Below are positions 9,019 through 18,839 of a stretch of 64,000 nt of DNA, one piece after another. Within the stretch, counting starts at the first letter, position 1, and each line of letters opens with the position of its first letter. The notes under the pieces are model-generated. The model saw only the letters and a program-made list of their open reading frames with translations, was not told the origin of the DNA and did not search any database. The stretch is from Sphingobacterium sp. (GTDB taxonomy: Bacteria > Bacteroidota > Bacteroidia > Sphingobacteriales > Sphingobacteriaceae), in contig JAITTY010000011.1 of NCBI GenBank assembly GCA_031286695.1, positions 558,001 to 622,000 of the forward strand. Direction: 5' to 3'. The position numbers and the translations under genes were made by a program.

Positions 9019-10080
9019 ATGGATAGAAGAGTCTTCTTAAAGTCAAATGCATTTTTATGGATGACAGCGATATTACCTTTAGGTACATCGGCCCAAAAAA
9101 GCAGGATGCAGTCTCCCTATTTCAAATTGAAACCGATTGGTCGCTCTTTACAATTACAGGATTATTTTATTTGGTGCTCATCTCCGATTTGGGGGAACGA
9201 TGGTAAGGTGCATCTTTTTTATTCACGTTGGCGAAAGGAAAAAGGGATGGGAGGCTGGATCAAAGGTTCTGAGATAGGGCACGCAGTTGCTGATTCTCCC
9301 TATGAAACATTCCAACATAAGGATGTTGTTCTACAACCTCGGGAAGGATTTTGGGATAGTACAACCTGCCATAATCCTCTGATAAAAAAGATAGCGGATA
9401 CCTATTATCTTTTTTATATGGGAAACTCCAATGGAAAAACAGATACGAAGAGGATCGGTGTGGCAACTTCTACAAGCTTGGATGGACCATGGAAACGGAG
9501 CGATAATCCCATTTTGTTGCCCGGAGCGGAAGGTGCATGGGATGATCATTGTACCACAAACCCAGCATTTCTAAAAGGTAACGATGGTAAATTTTGGCTG
9601 TATTATAAATCTTGGAATACGGCTGAATACCTGCAGGATAAAGGTCCTGTTCGAGGAAATCGAAAGTATGGATTGGCCAAAGCTGAACATCCATTGGGAC
9701 CCTATATGAAAGTATCCGAACATCCGGTAATTGATTTTTCTGATCGTCCTCATAATGCGCAGCTTGAAGATGCTTTTGTATGGAAACAGGATGAACAGTA
9801 TTGTTTGTTAGCTAGGGATATGGGGTTTTACAATCACGAATATGGATTGATCTTAAAATCATCGGATGGCGTTAAATGGTCTGAACCGCAAGTAGCCTAT
9901 TTAAATTTATCAACATATATTCAGGAGCCGCCGCCACCCGCAAACTTGAAGCGCTTTGGCAGACTTGAAAGACCTATGATCCTGATGGATAAAATAACGG
10001 ATAAACCTCGCTTCCTTTTTGGAGCGACGCAAGGCGGAATAGCAGAAACCTCGACAGCCTTTGTATTTGAGATCGTGTGA
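9019..10080 (+). CDS. GH43-like five-bladed beta-propeller glycosidase, Tat signal
   Basis: Predicted secreted glycosidase of the GH43/GH32-like beta-propeller superfamily, 353 residues. The N-terminus carries a twin-arginine motif (DRRVFLK, residues 2-8) and a hydrophobic stretch ending about residue 26, so export may be by Tat. Propeller blades are suggested by repeated acidic/aromatic segments: DYFIWCSSPIWGNDGKVHLF, HNPLIKKIADTYYLFYMG, TNPAFLKGNDGKFWLYYK and QLEDAFVWKQDEQYCLLARD, then a LERPMIL strand. In the superfamily three acidic residues at blade starts do catalysis; here D, D or E in these segments are candidates but cannot be assigned by eye. The place beside GH28 and GH105 genes suggests action on pectin side chains (arabinan, galactan or terminal sugars). 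The exact family is uncertain. Confidence 0.75.
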   Translation: MDRRVFLKSNAFLWMTAILPLGTSAQKSRMQSPYFKLKPIGRSLQLQDYFIWCSSPIWGNDGKVHLFYSRWRKEKGMGGWIKGSEIGHAVADSPYETFQHKDVVLQPREGFWDSTTCHNPLIKKIADTYYLFYMGNSNGKTDTKRIGVATSTSLDGPWKRSDNPILLPGAEGAWDDHCTTNPAFLKGNDGKFWLYYKSWNTAEYLQDKGPVRGNRKYGLAKAEHPLGPYMKVSEHPVIDFSDRPHNAQLEDAFVWKQDEQYCLLARDMGFYNHEYGLILKSSDGVKWSEPQVAYLNLSTYIQEPPPPANLKRFGRLERPMILMDKITDKPRFLFGATQGGIAETSTAFVFEIV

Positions 10081-10212
10081 AGAATCTGCCATAATCGTGT
10101 TTAATTCGAGAAAATAACTGCAAAGTTTTGCTTCTGTATGTTGAAGATCGATAGAAGTGAGCTGAATTTGGCAGCTGATATAACAAGTATAACCAGAAAC
10201 AATTATAAGCCA

Positions 10213-11613
10213 ATGAAACAGATTTTTAGTATGCTCCTAGCAATTTTTGCATGCGTAGCAAGTCAAGGGCAACAAATAACCTGGGCCAGTGCACAGCAAC
10301 CCTTAAAGGAAATAGAACAGCTTAAAAAGATCATTGTTGCTCCTACATTTAAAAAGAAAGATTATTCCATCGCTGATTTCGGTGCTATTGGAGATGGCAG
10401 GACGAAAAATACAGTGGCCTTTAAAAAAGCTATTGAAACGTGTAATAAGCAGGGGGGAGGACGTGTGATTGTGCCAAAAGGTGTCTATCTGACCGGTGCT
10501 ATTTATTTGAAAAGCAACGTTAATCTGCATGTGAGTGAAGGGGCAACAATACTATTTAGTCGGGATAGTACTGATTATCCGATGGTATTCACGCGTTGGG
10601 AAGGCATGGAATGTATCAATTTTTCTCCGTTCATCTATGCGTATAAAGAAGAGAATATTGCGATTACAGGAAAAGGATTGCTGGATGGAAATGCCGATAA
10701 TGATCATTGGTGGTATTGGTGTGGTGCCCGAAAATATGGTTGGCACGAAGGTCGTCCTGGCGAACAAAAGCCTGCCCGCGCAATTTTGCATCAGCAGATG
10801 GCCGAAGAGAAGGATCCGCATAAAAGAGTATTTGGCGATGGAAATTTTCTTCGTCCCAATTTTGTACAGCCTTATTTATGCAAAAATGTCTGGATTGCTG
10901 ACGTCAAGCTGATTAATTCTCCGATGTGGAATCTCAATCCTGTTCTATGTGAGAATGTATTGATAGAAGGCGTGAAAGTGGTGAGTCATGGACCTAATAA
11001 TGATGGCTGCGATCCTGAAGCAAGTAAAAATGTATGGATCAGAAATTGTTATTTTGATACCGGCGATGACTGTATTGCTATTAAATCCGGAAGAGATGAA
11101 GATGGCCGTAATATTGGTCGACCTGCGGAGAATCATATCATCGAAAATTGCGAAATGAAGGATGGTCATGGCGGTGTCGTTATCGGTAGTGAAATTGCAG
11201 GCGGAGCCAGAAATATCTATGCACTTAACAATGTGATGGACAGTCCAAATTTGGATCGGGCTCTACGGATAAAAACTAGTTCCAGCCGAGGCGGGATCAT
11301 TGAAAACGTCTTTTTTTATAACACGGAAGTAGGGCAATATAAGGAAGCGGCTGTACGATTTAATATGTTTTATGAGAAACCCGGAAAACATATTCCGACG
11401 ATTCGCAATATCTGGGTCGAAAACCTTCATGTTAAAGGCGGCGGAAAGTATGCTGTGCTCTCCACGGCCTACGAATCTTCACCTGTAACCGATTTTACGA
11501 TGGTTAATTGTAAGATTGATGGTGTAAAAGAAGCGTTTAAAGTTGATTACCTCAAGAATGTCACGCTAAAAAATGTCATTGTCAATGGAAAAGAAATCAA
11601 GTCTTTCGATTAA
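10213..11613 (+). CDS. GH28 polygalacturonase
   Basis: Glycoside hydrolase family 28 enzyme that hydrolyses alpha-1,4-galacturonan or rhamnogalacturonan linkages by inversion. An in-frame ATG exists at 10138, but the ATG at 10213 starts a clean signal peptide (MKQIFSMLLAIFACVASQGQ), so I use it; the product is 466 residues. The N-terminal YSIADFGAIGDGRTKNT is the usual GH28 opening. Right-handed beta-helix motifs follow, with all four catalytic signatures: NND...D (about 263-267), GDD (285-286), GHGG (His about 319) and RIK (352-354). It sits between the GH43-like and DUF4450-like genes in one unit. It is most likely periplasmic and may be exo-acting on imported oligogalacturonides, which is inferred. 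Confidence 0.93.
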   Translation: MKQIFSMLLAIFACVASQGQQITWASAQQPLKEIEQLKKIIVAPTFKKKDYSIADFGAIGDGRTKNTVAFKKAIETCNKQGGGRVIVPKGVYLTGAIYLKSNVNLHVSEGATILFSRDSTDYPMVFTRWEGMECINFSPFIYAYKEENIAITGKGLLDGNADNDHWWYWCGARKYGWHEGRPGEQKPARAILHQQMAEEKDPHKRVFGDGNFLRPNFVQPYLCKNVWIADVKLINSPMWNLNPVLCENVLIEGVKVVSHGPNNDGCDPEASKNVWIRNCYFDTGDDCIAIKSGRDEDGRNIGRPAENHIIENCEMKDGHGGVVIGSEIAGGARNIYALNNVMDSPNLDRALRIKTSSSRGGIIENVFFYNTEVGQYKEAAVRFNMFYEKPGKHIPTIRNIWVENLHVKGGGKYAVLSTAYESSPVTDFTMVNCKIDGVKEAFKVDYLKNVTLKNVIVNGKEIKSFD

Positions 11614-11717
11614 CATAACATCTCCAGCGATGAAAAGTATAAACGCTAGTGACTGCGAAGTAGCATAATGGTCATTAAAAGATCGGCACATAGCTAATTC
11701 ATGAAATAATTATTGAT

Positions 11718-14700
11718 ATGATACGAAAGTATTTGATTTTTTGCGGTTTGCTGGTGGGGGCTGTCCTAGAGATGGCTGTTGCCCAGTCAAAACATTGGAA
11801 AGATAATGACCGTATACTTCATTATACAGAAGATCAGGGTGACTTTCTTTTGGTTAAAGGACGATATCGATTTAATCGTGCGCTTTATGGTAATAACCTA
11901 GCATCCCGTGTCGAAGCAGGCGATTTACCTGAATTTGCACTCTACATGCCCGGGATGGCAGGAAATCTACAATTTGTCCTAAGTAATAAACAGCTGCGAA
12001 AAAAAATGATTGATGCCGATCATATTGAAACAAGATACCGACCTGGAGCTATGTATTATCGGATCAAAGATGCTTTACTTGGCAAAGGTTATATCGATAT
12101 CGTTGTGATGGCACAGGCCGATGCTGAAGGGATGATCGTAAAACTGCAAGGAACAAATATTAAGCCTGAAGTACGGGTCTATGCTGCCTATGGTGGAGCT
12201 AGCGGAAAAACTTTTAGCAGAAACGGCGACATAGGCGCGGATCCGGAATCGGGGTTTTATCTTCTCCCTGCATACTGTGAACATAATCAGTATACGGTAG
12301 AAAAAAATAGTTTTGAACTTAAATATCAAAATAAGAAAAATGAAGCCCAGTTTATTCAAGGTAGTTTTTCAGGGCTTTCAACACTGCAGATGTCAGATGC
12401 AAGGGTCCTGGAGGATCTATCGCGTCTGGGTAAGACGGAGGATCAGGGTAACCCTATCATTGTTGGGGAATATATTCTGGCTAAAAAATCATGTTATATC
12501 CAAATCTCTAAGGGTAAGCTCTCTGCTGCAAAATTTTCTGAAGGTACATTAGAAAAGGTTTATGAGCAAGCGGATCAAAAAAGGGTTTCCCTGGCTAGTC
12601 GAGTTAAAATAAACACACCGGATCGCTATATCAATAATTTGGGGGCAGCACTGTCGGCAGCTGCCGATGGTATTTGGGAATCACCTACTTTCTTGCATGG
12701 GGCTGTGGCATGGCGTATGCGTTTGAATGCCTGGCGGGGTGCTTACGCCGCAGATGTATTGGGTTGGCATGACAGAGCGAAGGAGCACTTTTCCAGTTAT
12801 GCCAGTTCACAGGTGGTCGAACCACGTTCTGGACCAGTTGTGATGGATACAACCTTGCACTTAGCTCGACATTTGGAAAAAATGGGTACTTCTATGTTTT
12901 CAAGCGGCTATATTTCTCGTAACCCACACAACAACACAGTAGCCCATCACTACGATATGAACTTGGTCTTTATCGATCAATTGTTGTCGCATTTTAATTA
13001 TACAGGAGATGTCGCTTATATCAAAGAGATGTGGCCCACGCTGACTCGGCATCTCGATTGGGAAAAGCGAAATTTCGATCGGGACAATGATGGCTTATAC
13101 GATGCCTATTGTGCAATATGGGCCAGTGATGGTTTACAATATTCCGGTGGCGCTGTCACGCACACAACCGCCTATATGTACCGCACCAATCACATGATGG
13201 CTCAATTGGCGCAGATAATTGGAGAAAATCCTAGACCCTATCAAGAAGAGGCAAATAAGATTAAAAAAGCGTTAAAAGATCGACTTTGGCTACAAAAGAA
13301 AGGTCATTTTGCTGAGTTCCAGGATGCGCTTGGCAATCAGCTTATACACGAAAATGCTGGTTTGTGGACCATTTATCATGCCGCGGACGTAGCTATCCTG
13401 GATGATTTTGAAAGCTACCAAAATCTCCAATATGTAACTAATTATTTGCCAAAGATTCCTATTCGTGTCAAAGGACAAGAGCAGCATGACCTATATACAT
13501 TGCCTACGACGACATGGCAGCCCTACACTTGGTCGATCAATAATGTTGCTTTGGCAGAGAATCTACAGACAGCATTGGCCTATTGGCAATCTGGTCGGGC
13601 AGATGATGCTTATCAGCTCTGGAAAAGTAACCTCATGGAAAGTATGTACCATGGGATCAGTCCAGCCAACTTTCAACAGCTTTCCCATTATGATGCATTT
13701 AGAGGCGAATTATACCGTGATTTTGCCGACCCTATTGGTGTGGCATCTCGTACCTTAGTCGAAGGATTATTTGGCGTGCATCCGCGTCTATTGGACAAAC
13801 AATTGTTTATTAAACCTGGTTTCCCATCGACATGGAATTTTGCACAGATTGAAATGCCGGAGTGGAGTTATACGTATAAGAAAACTAAAACTGCTATTAC
13901 ATTTCAGATTAACACGCGTTATGCGATGCCCGTAAAACTTGCATTGGAAGTTCCCGTAGATTTTACCCAGGTGAGTGCTGTTAAGGTCAACGGAAAGGAA
14001 GTCAAGTGGTCGCTAAAATCTTCCGCTTTAAATGGGCCATGTATTGTTATTGAATCTGAAGCTGACCGGAATTTCGACGTCACAATCATAGGTGATGGAC
14101 AACTCGAAAAGATGGATACTAAAAATGTGACCCAAGTATTCACCGATCAATGGGCTTTTCCTTTAACTGCTAACACCCAATTGCTGGAAAGTTACGATCC
14201 TCAAGGAATTATTCAAAATCGGATAGGTCACAAATTTTCTTTTGTCGAGGAAGAGCGTGTAGGAACCTTTTTTGCGAAGCTTCGACAAGGGAATATGGTT
14301 TGGTGGCAAGCTGTTGATATTCGATTATTGCCGCCATTAAAAGCAACTATTGTAAAAAAACAGGTTAGTTATGATCTAGTTGTAGAAAACCGTTCGGGGC
14401 AGCCACAAGGACTGGCGATTGATCATCAGGATTTTCAGGCAACCTTAAACTTGAGATCAGGAGAAACAAAGAAACTGGAACTTCCCATCAATATCTTTTC
14501 AAAGGGAACAAATAGCGTTGACCTGGTTGTGGGAACTTATCACCAAAAAGTAAATTATATCGATTGGAATATCGATGATAGACCTGATTTTTTCGAAAAA
14601 AATTTATCGAGTTATTACAATGCCCGTTTGACGGATATCTTCCAGCAGAAATATCTTTCGCCAAGACCGGAAGGGCCGACTTTGCAGCTGCCTTGGCAGG

Positions 14701-15305
14701 GGATAGGCAATTGGTGTTATCCATTGACGACGGCGAATATTGATGACAGCGGAATCATGAAAAAAGCCGAGCAGAAGGATCTAACATACCTAGGTATTCC
14801 GTTTCAGCTAAAAAATGACTCCAAAAATGTTGTCTTTGTCAGCCAGTGGGATAATTATCCGACAAGCGTCAAAATACCTTTAGCAGGCCAGGCCAGCAAA
14901 ATGTATCTCTTGGTCGCCGGTTCTACAAATCCGATGCAATCCCAGTTTATCAACGCCAAGATTAAGGTCAATTATACCGATGGAACTTTAGATACGCTAG
15001 ATCTCATCAATCCTATAAACTGGTGGCCTATCGAACAGGATTACCTCGATGACAACCACGCTTTTGAACTCCCCGATGAACGAATTCCTTACCGAATCAG
15101 TTTGAAGTCTGGAGAGCTTTATAAGGGAGGAACTTGGAACCGTTATACCGATATAAAAGGATATAGCAACCGTGGAGTTGATGGCGGGGCAGCTACATTA
15201 TTGGATTTGCCCCTAAACAAAAAAAAGAAACTTCAATCAGCAGAACTTATTGCCGTAGCAAACGATGCGGTCATCGGGCTGATAGGTCTCACTTTAATGC
15301 GATAG
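11718..15305 (+). CDS. DUF4450-like secreted protein with six-hairpin glycosidase domain
   Basis: Large 1195-residue exported protein with a signal peptide (residues 1-22, ending AVAQ). From about residue 30 to 290 it is beta-rich, with LHYTEDQGDF and RFNRALYGNN, which I associate with the DUF4450 family of Bacteroidota glycan loci. From about 300 to 720 it is helical with the look of an (alpha/alpha)6 barrel: WRMRLNAWRGAYAADVLGW, HHYDMNLVFIDQLL, then RDNDGLYDAYCAIWASDGLQ, like GH63/GH78-type six-hairpin glycosidases. The last 470 residues are beta-rich and may hold carbohydrate-binding modules. Acidic residues in DNDGLYDAYCAIWASDG (about 456-472) are candidate catalytic groups. No activity can be assigned; pectin-derived substrates are inferred from the neighbours. 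Confidence 0.75.
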   Translation: MIRKYLIFCGLLVGAVLEMAVAQSKHWKDNDRILHYTEDQGDFLLVKGRYRFNRALYGNNLASRVEAGDLPEFALYMPGMAGNLQFVLSNKQLRKKMIDADHIETRYRPGAMYYRIKDALLGKGYIDIVVMAQADAEGMIVKLQGTNIKPEVRVYAAYGGASGKTFSRNGDIGADPESGFYLLPAYCEHNQYTVEKNSFELKYQNKKNEAQFIQGSFSGLSTLQMSDARVLEDLSRLGKTEDQGNPIIVGEYILAKKSCYIQISKGKLSAAKFSEGTLEKVYEQADQKRVSLASRVKINTPDRYINNLGAALSAAADGIWESPTFLHGAVAWRMRLNAWRGAYAADVLGWHDRAKEHFSSYASSQVVEPRSGPVVMDTTLHLARHLEKMGTSMFSSGYISRNPHNNTVAHHYDMNLVFIDQLLSHFNYTGDVAYIKEMWPTLTRHLDWEKRNFDRDNDGLYDAYCAIWASDGLQYSGGAVTHTTAYMYRTNHMMAQLAQIIGENPRPYQEEANKIKKALKDRLWLQKKGHFAEFQDALGNQLIHENAGLWTIYHAADVAILDDFESYQNLQYVTNYLPKIPIRVKGQEQHDLYTLPTTTWQPYTWSINNVALAENLQTALAYWQSGRADDAYQLWKSNLMESMYHGISPANFQQLSHYDAFRGELYRDFADPIGVASRTLVEGLFGVHPRLLDKQLFIKPGFPSTWNFAQIEMPEWSYTYKKTKTAITFQINTRYAMPVKLALEVPVDFTQVSAVKVNGKEVKWSLKSSALNGPCIVIESEADRNFDVTIIGDGQLEKMDTKNVTQVFTDQWAFPLTANTQLLESYDPQGIIQNRIGHKFSFVEEERVGTFFAKLRQGNMVWWQAVDIRLLPPLKATIVKKQVSYDLVVENRSGQPQGLAIDHQDFQATLNLRSGETKKLELPINIFSKGTNSVDLVVGTYHQKVNYIDWNIDDRPDFFEKNLSSYYNARLTDIFQQKYLSPRPEGPTLQLPWQGIGNWCYPLTTANIDDSGIMKKAEQKDLTYLGIPFQLKNDSKNVVFVSQWDNYPTSVKIPLAGQASKMYLLVAGSTNPMQSQFINAKIKVNYTDGTLDTLDLINPINWWPIEQDYLDDNHAFELPDERIPYRISLKSGELYKGGTWNRYTDIKGYSNRGVDGGAATLLDLPLNKKKKLQSAELIAVANDAVIGLIGLTLMR

Positions 15306-15393
15306 ATAAATTAAGAAATATTAAAAATGTGCGCCGAAATTTCTAATAGAAATCTTGAACTCGGGATAGAGTATGTATAAAAAACCAATATAG

Positions 15394-17550
15394 ATGAAAA
15401 AGAAGTTTAGTATTATTTTCACTTTCCTTGTAAGTGTCTTAAGTCCTATGTTGGTCCTAGCTCAGCAAGGGACAAAAATTAATCGAGAAAATGTCGTTAA
15501 AAGGCATAATGTTTCCAATCACGCCATGGATACATTAGCTTCGCTCACCGTCGGTAATGGTACCTTTGCTTATACGGTTGATGCTACGGGAATGCAGTCT
15601 TTTCCCATTTATTATAAAAATGGGGTTTCTTTGGGAACACAGTCCGAGTGGGGATGGGATTCCTTTCCCAATACAAAGAACTATAAATTTGAAGAAACAT
15701 TAAAATCCTACGATTTTAACGACGAGGGGCGGAACGCAAAATATAGTATTCAATTGAAAGAACCGGAGCGCAATGCGGAAGCTGTCAACTATTTTAGAGA
15801 AAATAAACATCGTCTGCAATTGGGTAATGTAGGCTTGGAACTTTATTTGAAAAATGGGCAACGGGCAACTATACAACATATCCAGGATATTCGACAGGAG
15901 CTGAACCTTTGGACGGGTGTTATCACAAGTGAATTTCGAATTGAAGGAGAACCTGTTTCTGTAAAAACCGCATCGTATCAAGGCAGTGACCGCATAGCAG
16001 TACATGTCGCTTCGCCATTGATTGCACAGCAAAGGCTGAAAATATTTGTACATTATCCTTACCCAAGCGGAAAATTTCTGGATGAAGGTACCAACTATGA
16101 TCAGGTGAATGATCATAAAACAACCCTCGTAGCTCAAGCGGTAAATGGTGCAGTGATAAATCATCAGTTGCAGGGGGCGAATTATTTTACACAATTGGAT
16201 TACTCGCAGGGAACGTTAAAAAATACGGCTTCACACTATTTTGTGTACCAACCGGCTGCTACGCTCGGAGAGTTTGATTTTTCATTTGCATTTGCAGCGA
16301 CAAACAACTTTGATAAGAAGAGCGTCCGATATACTGATGCGGCAGATGAAAGTGCAAGCTCCTGGAAGCATTTTTGGGAAAGTGGTGCTGCGGTAGACTT
16401 TGCAGGCAGCACAGACCCAAGAGCCAATGAATTGGAAAGAAGAGTTGTACTCTCTCAATACCTGACAAAAGTACAATGTGTCGGAAGCAATCCGCCCCAA
16501 GAAACAGGCCTCACTTTTAATAGTTGGTATGGAAAACCACACACGGAAATGCATTGGTGGCATGCTGTGCATTTTGCATTATGGGGACGTCCAGAAATTA
16601 TGGAAAAAACATTGGATTATTATTTTAGGACCTTTGAAAAAGCGAGGGAACTCGCAAAGCGACAGGGCTATCAAGGGGTTAGGTGGATCAAAATGTCGGA
16701 TAACGAAGGGAATGAAAGCCCCTCGTCGGTAGCTGCATTTTTAGTTTGGCAACAGCCACATATTATCTATATGACCGAATTGGCCTACCGGGACAAAAAG
16801 GATCTCGCTGTCCTAAAAAAATACAAGGATCTCGTATTTGCCACAGCTGATTTCATGGCTGACTTTGCACATTATGATCAGGCAACAGGTCGCTATAATG
16901 TAGGCAAGGGAGTTATTCCTGCACAAGAAGTTTTCAAAGCTTCCGAGACGATGAACCCGACCTATGAGGTCGCCTATTGGGATTGGGCACTTCGCATAGC
17001 CCAACAATGGAAAGAGCGTCTGGGAGAACCAAGAGTGACCAAATGGGATCAAGTTATTGAAAAATTGGCCCCATTACCAAGTAAGGACGACGTCTATTTG
17101 GCCACTGAAACTGCTCCCGATTCTTATACTTACGATCGTTGGATGACAGACCATCCTGCGGTACTTGGTGCATTAGGAATGGTTCCTGAATCACCGAAGT
17201 TAAATAAAGATGTGATGAAAAATACGCTGGATGTCGTTTGGAAGAAATGGCATTGGGAAAAGACCTGGGGTTGGGATTTCCCTATGACGGCCATGAACGC
17301 TGCTCGTTTGAATCTTCCCGATAAAGCGCTTGATGCACTATTTATGAATATTCAAACCAATACTTATCTAAAAAATGGACATAATTATCAAGATGGACGA
17401 CTGCGGATCTATTTGCCAGGCAATGGTGGGGTGCTGACGACCGTGGCGATGATGCTTGAAGGTTGGGATGCCTCTACAGGTGATTTACCAGGGTTTCCAA
17501 AAGATGGCTCATGGGTTATAAAAAAAGAAGGATTTAAAAAAATGCCCTAA
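15394..17550 (+). CDS. Secreted six-hairpin glycosidase-like protein, unknown specificity
   Basis: 718-residue exported protein (signal peptide to about residue 24, LVLAQ). It has a beta-sandwich-like N-terminal half (about 40-330: SLTVGNGTFAYTVDATGMQ) and a helical C-terminal half resembling the two-part layout of GH65/GH95-type enzymes. The most marked segment is WYGKPHTEMHWWHAVHFALWGR (about 379-399), followed by VRWIKMSDNEGNESPS, conserved-looking aromatic/acidic stretches typical of a six-hairpin active site. Near the end WGWDFPMTAMNAARL and YLPGNGG also look conserved. I do not recognise a characterised member. The gene is 88 bp after the DUF4450-like gene and 3 bp before GH105, so it belongs to the same operon and probably the same pathway. 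Confidence 0.7.
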   Translation: MKKKFSIIFTFLVSVLSPMLVLAQQGTKINRENVVKRHNVSNHAMDTLASLTVGNGTFAYTVDATGMQSFPIYYKNGVSLGTQSEWGWDSFPNTKNYKFEETLKSYDFNDEGRNAKYSIQLKEPERNAEAVNYFRENKHRLQLGNVGLELYLKNGQRATIQHIQDIRQELNLWTGVITSEFRIEGEPVSVKTASYQGSDRIAVHVASPLIAQQRLKIFVHYPYPSGKFLDEGTNYDQVNDHKTTLVAQAVNGAVINHQLQGANYFTQLDYSQGTLKNTASHYFVYQPAATLGEFDFSFAFAATNNFDKKSVRYTDAADESASSWKHFWESGAAVDFAGSTDPRANELERRVVLSQYLTKVQCVGSNPPQETGLTFNSWYGKPHTEMHWWHAVHFALWGRPEIMEKTLDYYFRTFEKARELAKRQGYQGVRWIKMSDNEGNESPSSVAAFLVWQQPHIIYMTELAYRDKKDLAVLKKYKDLVFATADFMADFAHYDQATGRYNVGKGVIPAQEVFKASETMNPTYEVAYWDWALRIAQQWKERLGEPRVTKWDQVIEKLAPLPSKDDVYLATETAPDSYTYDRWMTDHPAVLGALGMVPESPKLNKDVMKNTLDVVWKKWHWEKTWGWDFPMTAMNAARLNLPDKALDALFMNIQTNTYLKNGHNYQDGRLRIYLPGNGGVLTTVAMMLEGWDASTGDLPGFPKDGSWVIKKEGFKKMP

Positions 17551-17553
17551 TAT

Positions 17554-18687
17554 ATGATGAAGAAAATAATATTACTACTGCTTTTGGGTTGTGGAACAGT
17601 GGCGACGATGGCTCAGGAATTGCCCGGTAAATCAACGATCGTGCGTGAGCTGCGTTCCGCTAACGACTATTTTATGAATAAATGGCCCGATCCGGCCAAG
17701 ACCATTATTACAAATAAAGAAAGACCAGCCAATATCTGGACCCGCGGCGTATACTATGAAGGACTTATGGCCTTTTATAAGATCGATAAACAGAAACGAT
17801 ATTATGATTATGCTGTAGAATGGGGGGATAAACATCATTGGAAACCTGTCCGTGGAGAAGTTTATACAAGACATGCCGATAATCAAAATTGTGGGATGAC
17901 TTATATTGATCTATATCGCATTGATCCGAAACCCGAACGCCTGGCAGCAATCAAAGCAAATATAGATTCTGTTATTAACAGTGGTCGATATGATGACTGG
18001 ACTTGGATTGATGCCATCCAAATGGCGATGCCTATTTTTGTTAAACTAGGTGTAACCTTAAACGATACAAAATATTTTGACTATATGTATAAGATGTATA
18101 GCCATATTAAGTACCAGGAAGGGGGACGAGGACTTTTCAATGCTGCAGATAATCTATGGTGGCGTGATAAGGACTTCGTTCCCCCTTATAAAGAGCCTAA
18201 CGGTGAAGACTGTTATTGGGCGAGGGGAAACGGTTGGGTTCTAGCTGCCTTGGCCTTGGTACTGCAAGAATTACCTAAGACCGATGCACATTATGCAGAA
18301 TATTTGGGAGACTTCCAAAAACTTGCGAACGCATTGCTTCCATTGCAAAGAGCGGATGGTTTTTGGAATGTTAGTTTGCATGATCCGAATCACTTTGGTG
18401 GAAAAGAAACCTCGGGTACAGCATTGTTTGTCTATGGAATGACTTGGGGAATAAATGCTGGACATTTATCAAAAAGAGATTTTTTACCAGCGGTGGAAAA
18501 GGGATGGAATGCAATTTCTAAAGAATCGCTGCAACCGAACGGATTTTTAGGATATGTGCAATCGACAGGAAAAGAGCCCAAAGATGGCCAGCCTGTTACT
18601 GTTGATAAAGTTCCAGATTTTGAAGATTATGGGCTTGGTTGCTTCCTCTTGGCTGGAACTGAAATATATAAACTTACAAAAAGATAA
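17554..18687 (+). CDS. GH105 unsaturated rhamnogalacturonyl/galacturonyl hydrolase
   Basis: Glycoside hydrolase family 105 enzyme (YteR/YesR type) that removes the 4,5-unsaturated uronic acid left at oligosaccharide ends by pectate or rhamnogalacturonan lyases, by hydrating the double bond. The 377-residue protein has a signal peptide (MMKKIILLLLLGCGTVATMAQ); ATG at 17554 or 17557 are equivalent. Family signatures: IWTRGVYYEGLMAFY, HADNQNCGMTYIDLY, WTWIDAIQMAMP with the likely catalytic Asp about 153, and CYWARGNGWVLAALALVL. It starts 3 bp after the preceding gene. A very strong terminator follows. Its presence implies lyase products as substrate, though no lyase is encoded in this window. 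Confidence 0.93.
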   Translation: MMKKIILLLLLGCGTVATMAQELPGKSTIVRELRSANDYFMNKWPDPAKTIITNKERPANIWTRGVYYEGLMAFYKIDKQKRYYDYAVEWGDKHHWKPVRGEVYTRHADNQNCGMTYIDLYRIDPKPERLAAIKANIDSVINSGRYDDWTWIDAIQMAMPIFVKLGVTLNDTKYFDYMYKMYSHIKYQEGGRGLFNAADNLWWRDKDFVPPYKEPNGEDCYWARGNGWVLAALALVLQELPKTDAHYAEYLGDFQKLANALLPLQRADGFWNVSLHDPNHFGGKETSGTALFVYGMTWGINAGHLSKRDFLPAVEKGWNAISKESLQPNGFLGYVQSTGKEPKDGQPVTVDKVPDFEDYGLGCFLLAGTEIYKLTKR

Positions 18688-18740
18688 GCCGACACTTTAA
18701 GTGAAAAATTTTAAAGATGCATTATAAAAGAAAATCTCTT

Positions 18741-18782
18741 ACAAAAAAGGCGCTCTTCATAATTGAAGAGCGCCTTTTTTGT
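18741..18782 (+). terminator. Strong Rho-independent terminator ending the enzyme unit
   Basis: A perfect 19-bp stem (18741-18759 with 18764-18782) with a 4-nt TAAT loop, GC-rich in the middle and flanked by A-run and T-run, so it can also act on the minus strand. It ends the 9019-18687 unit. Confidence 0.92.
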
Positions 18783-18839
18783 AAGATTTAGATTACTCTT
18801 TAAATGTGTTGTTATCAATTGTGTCATTCGGACATACAA

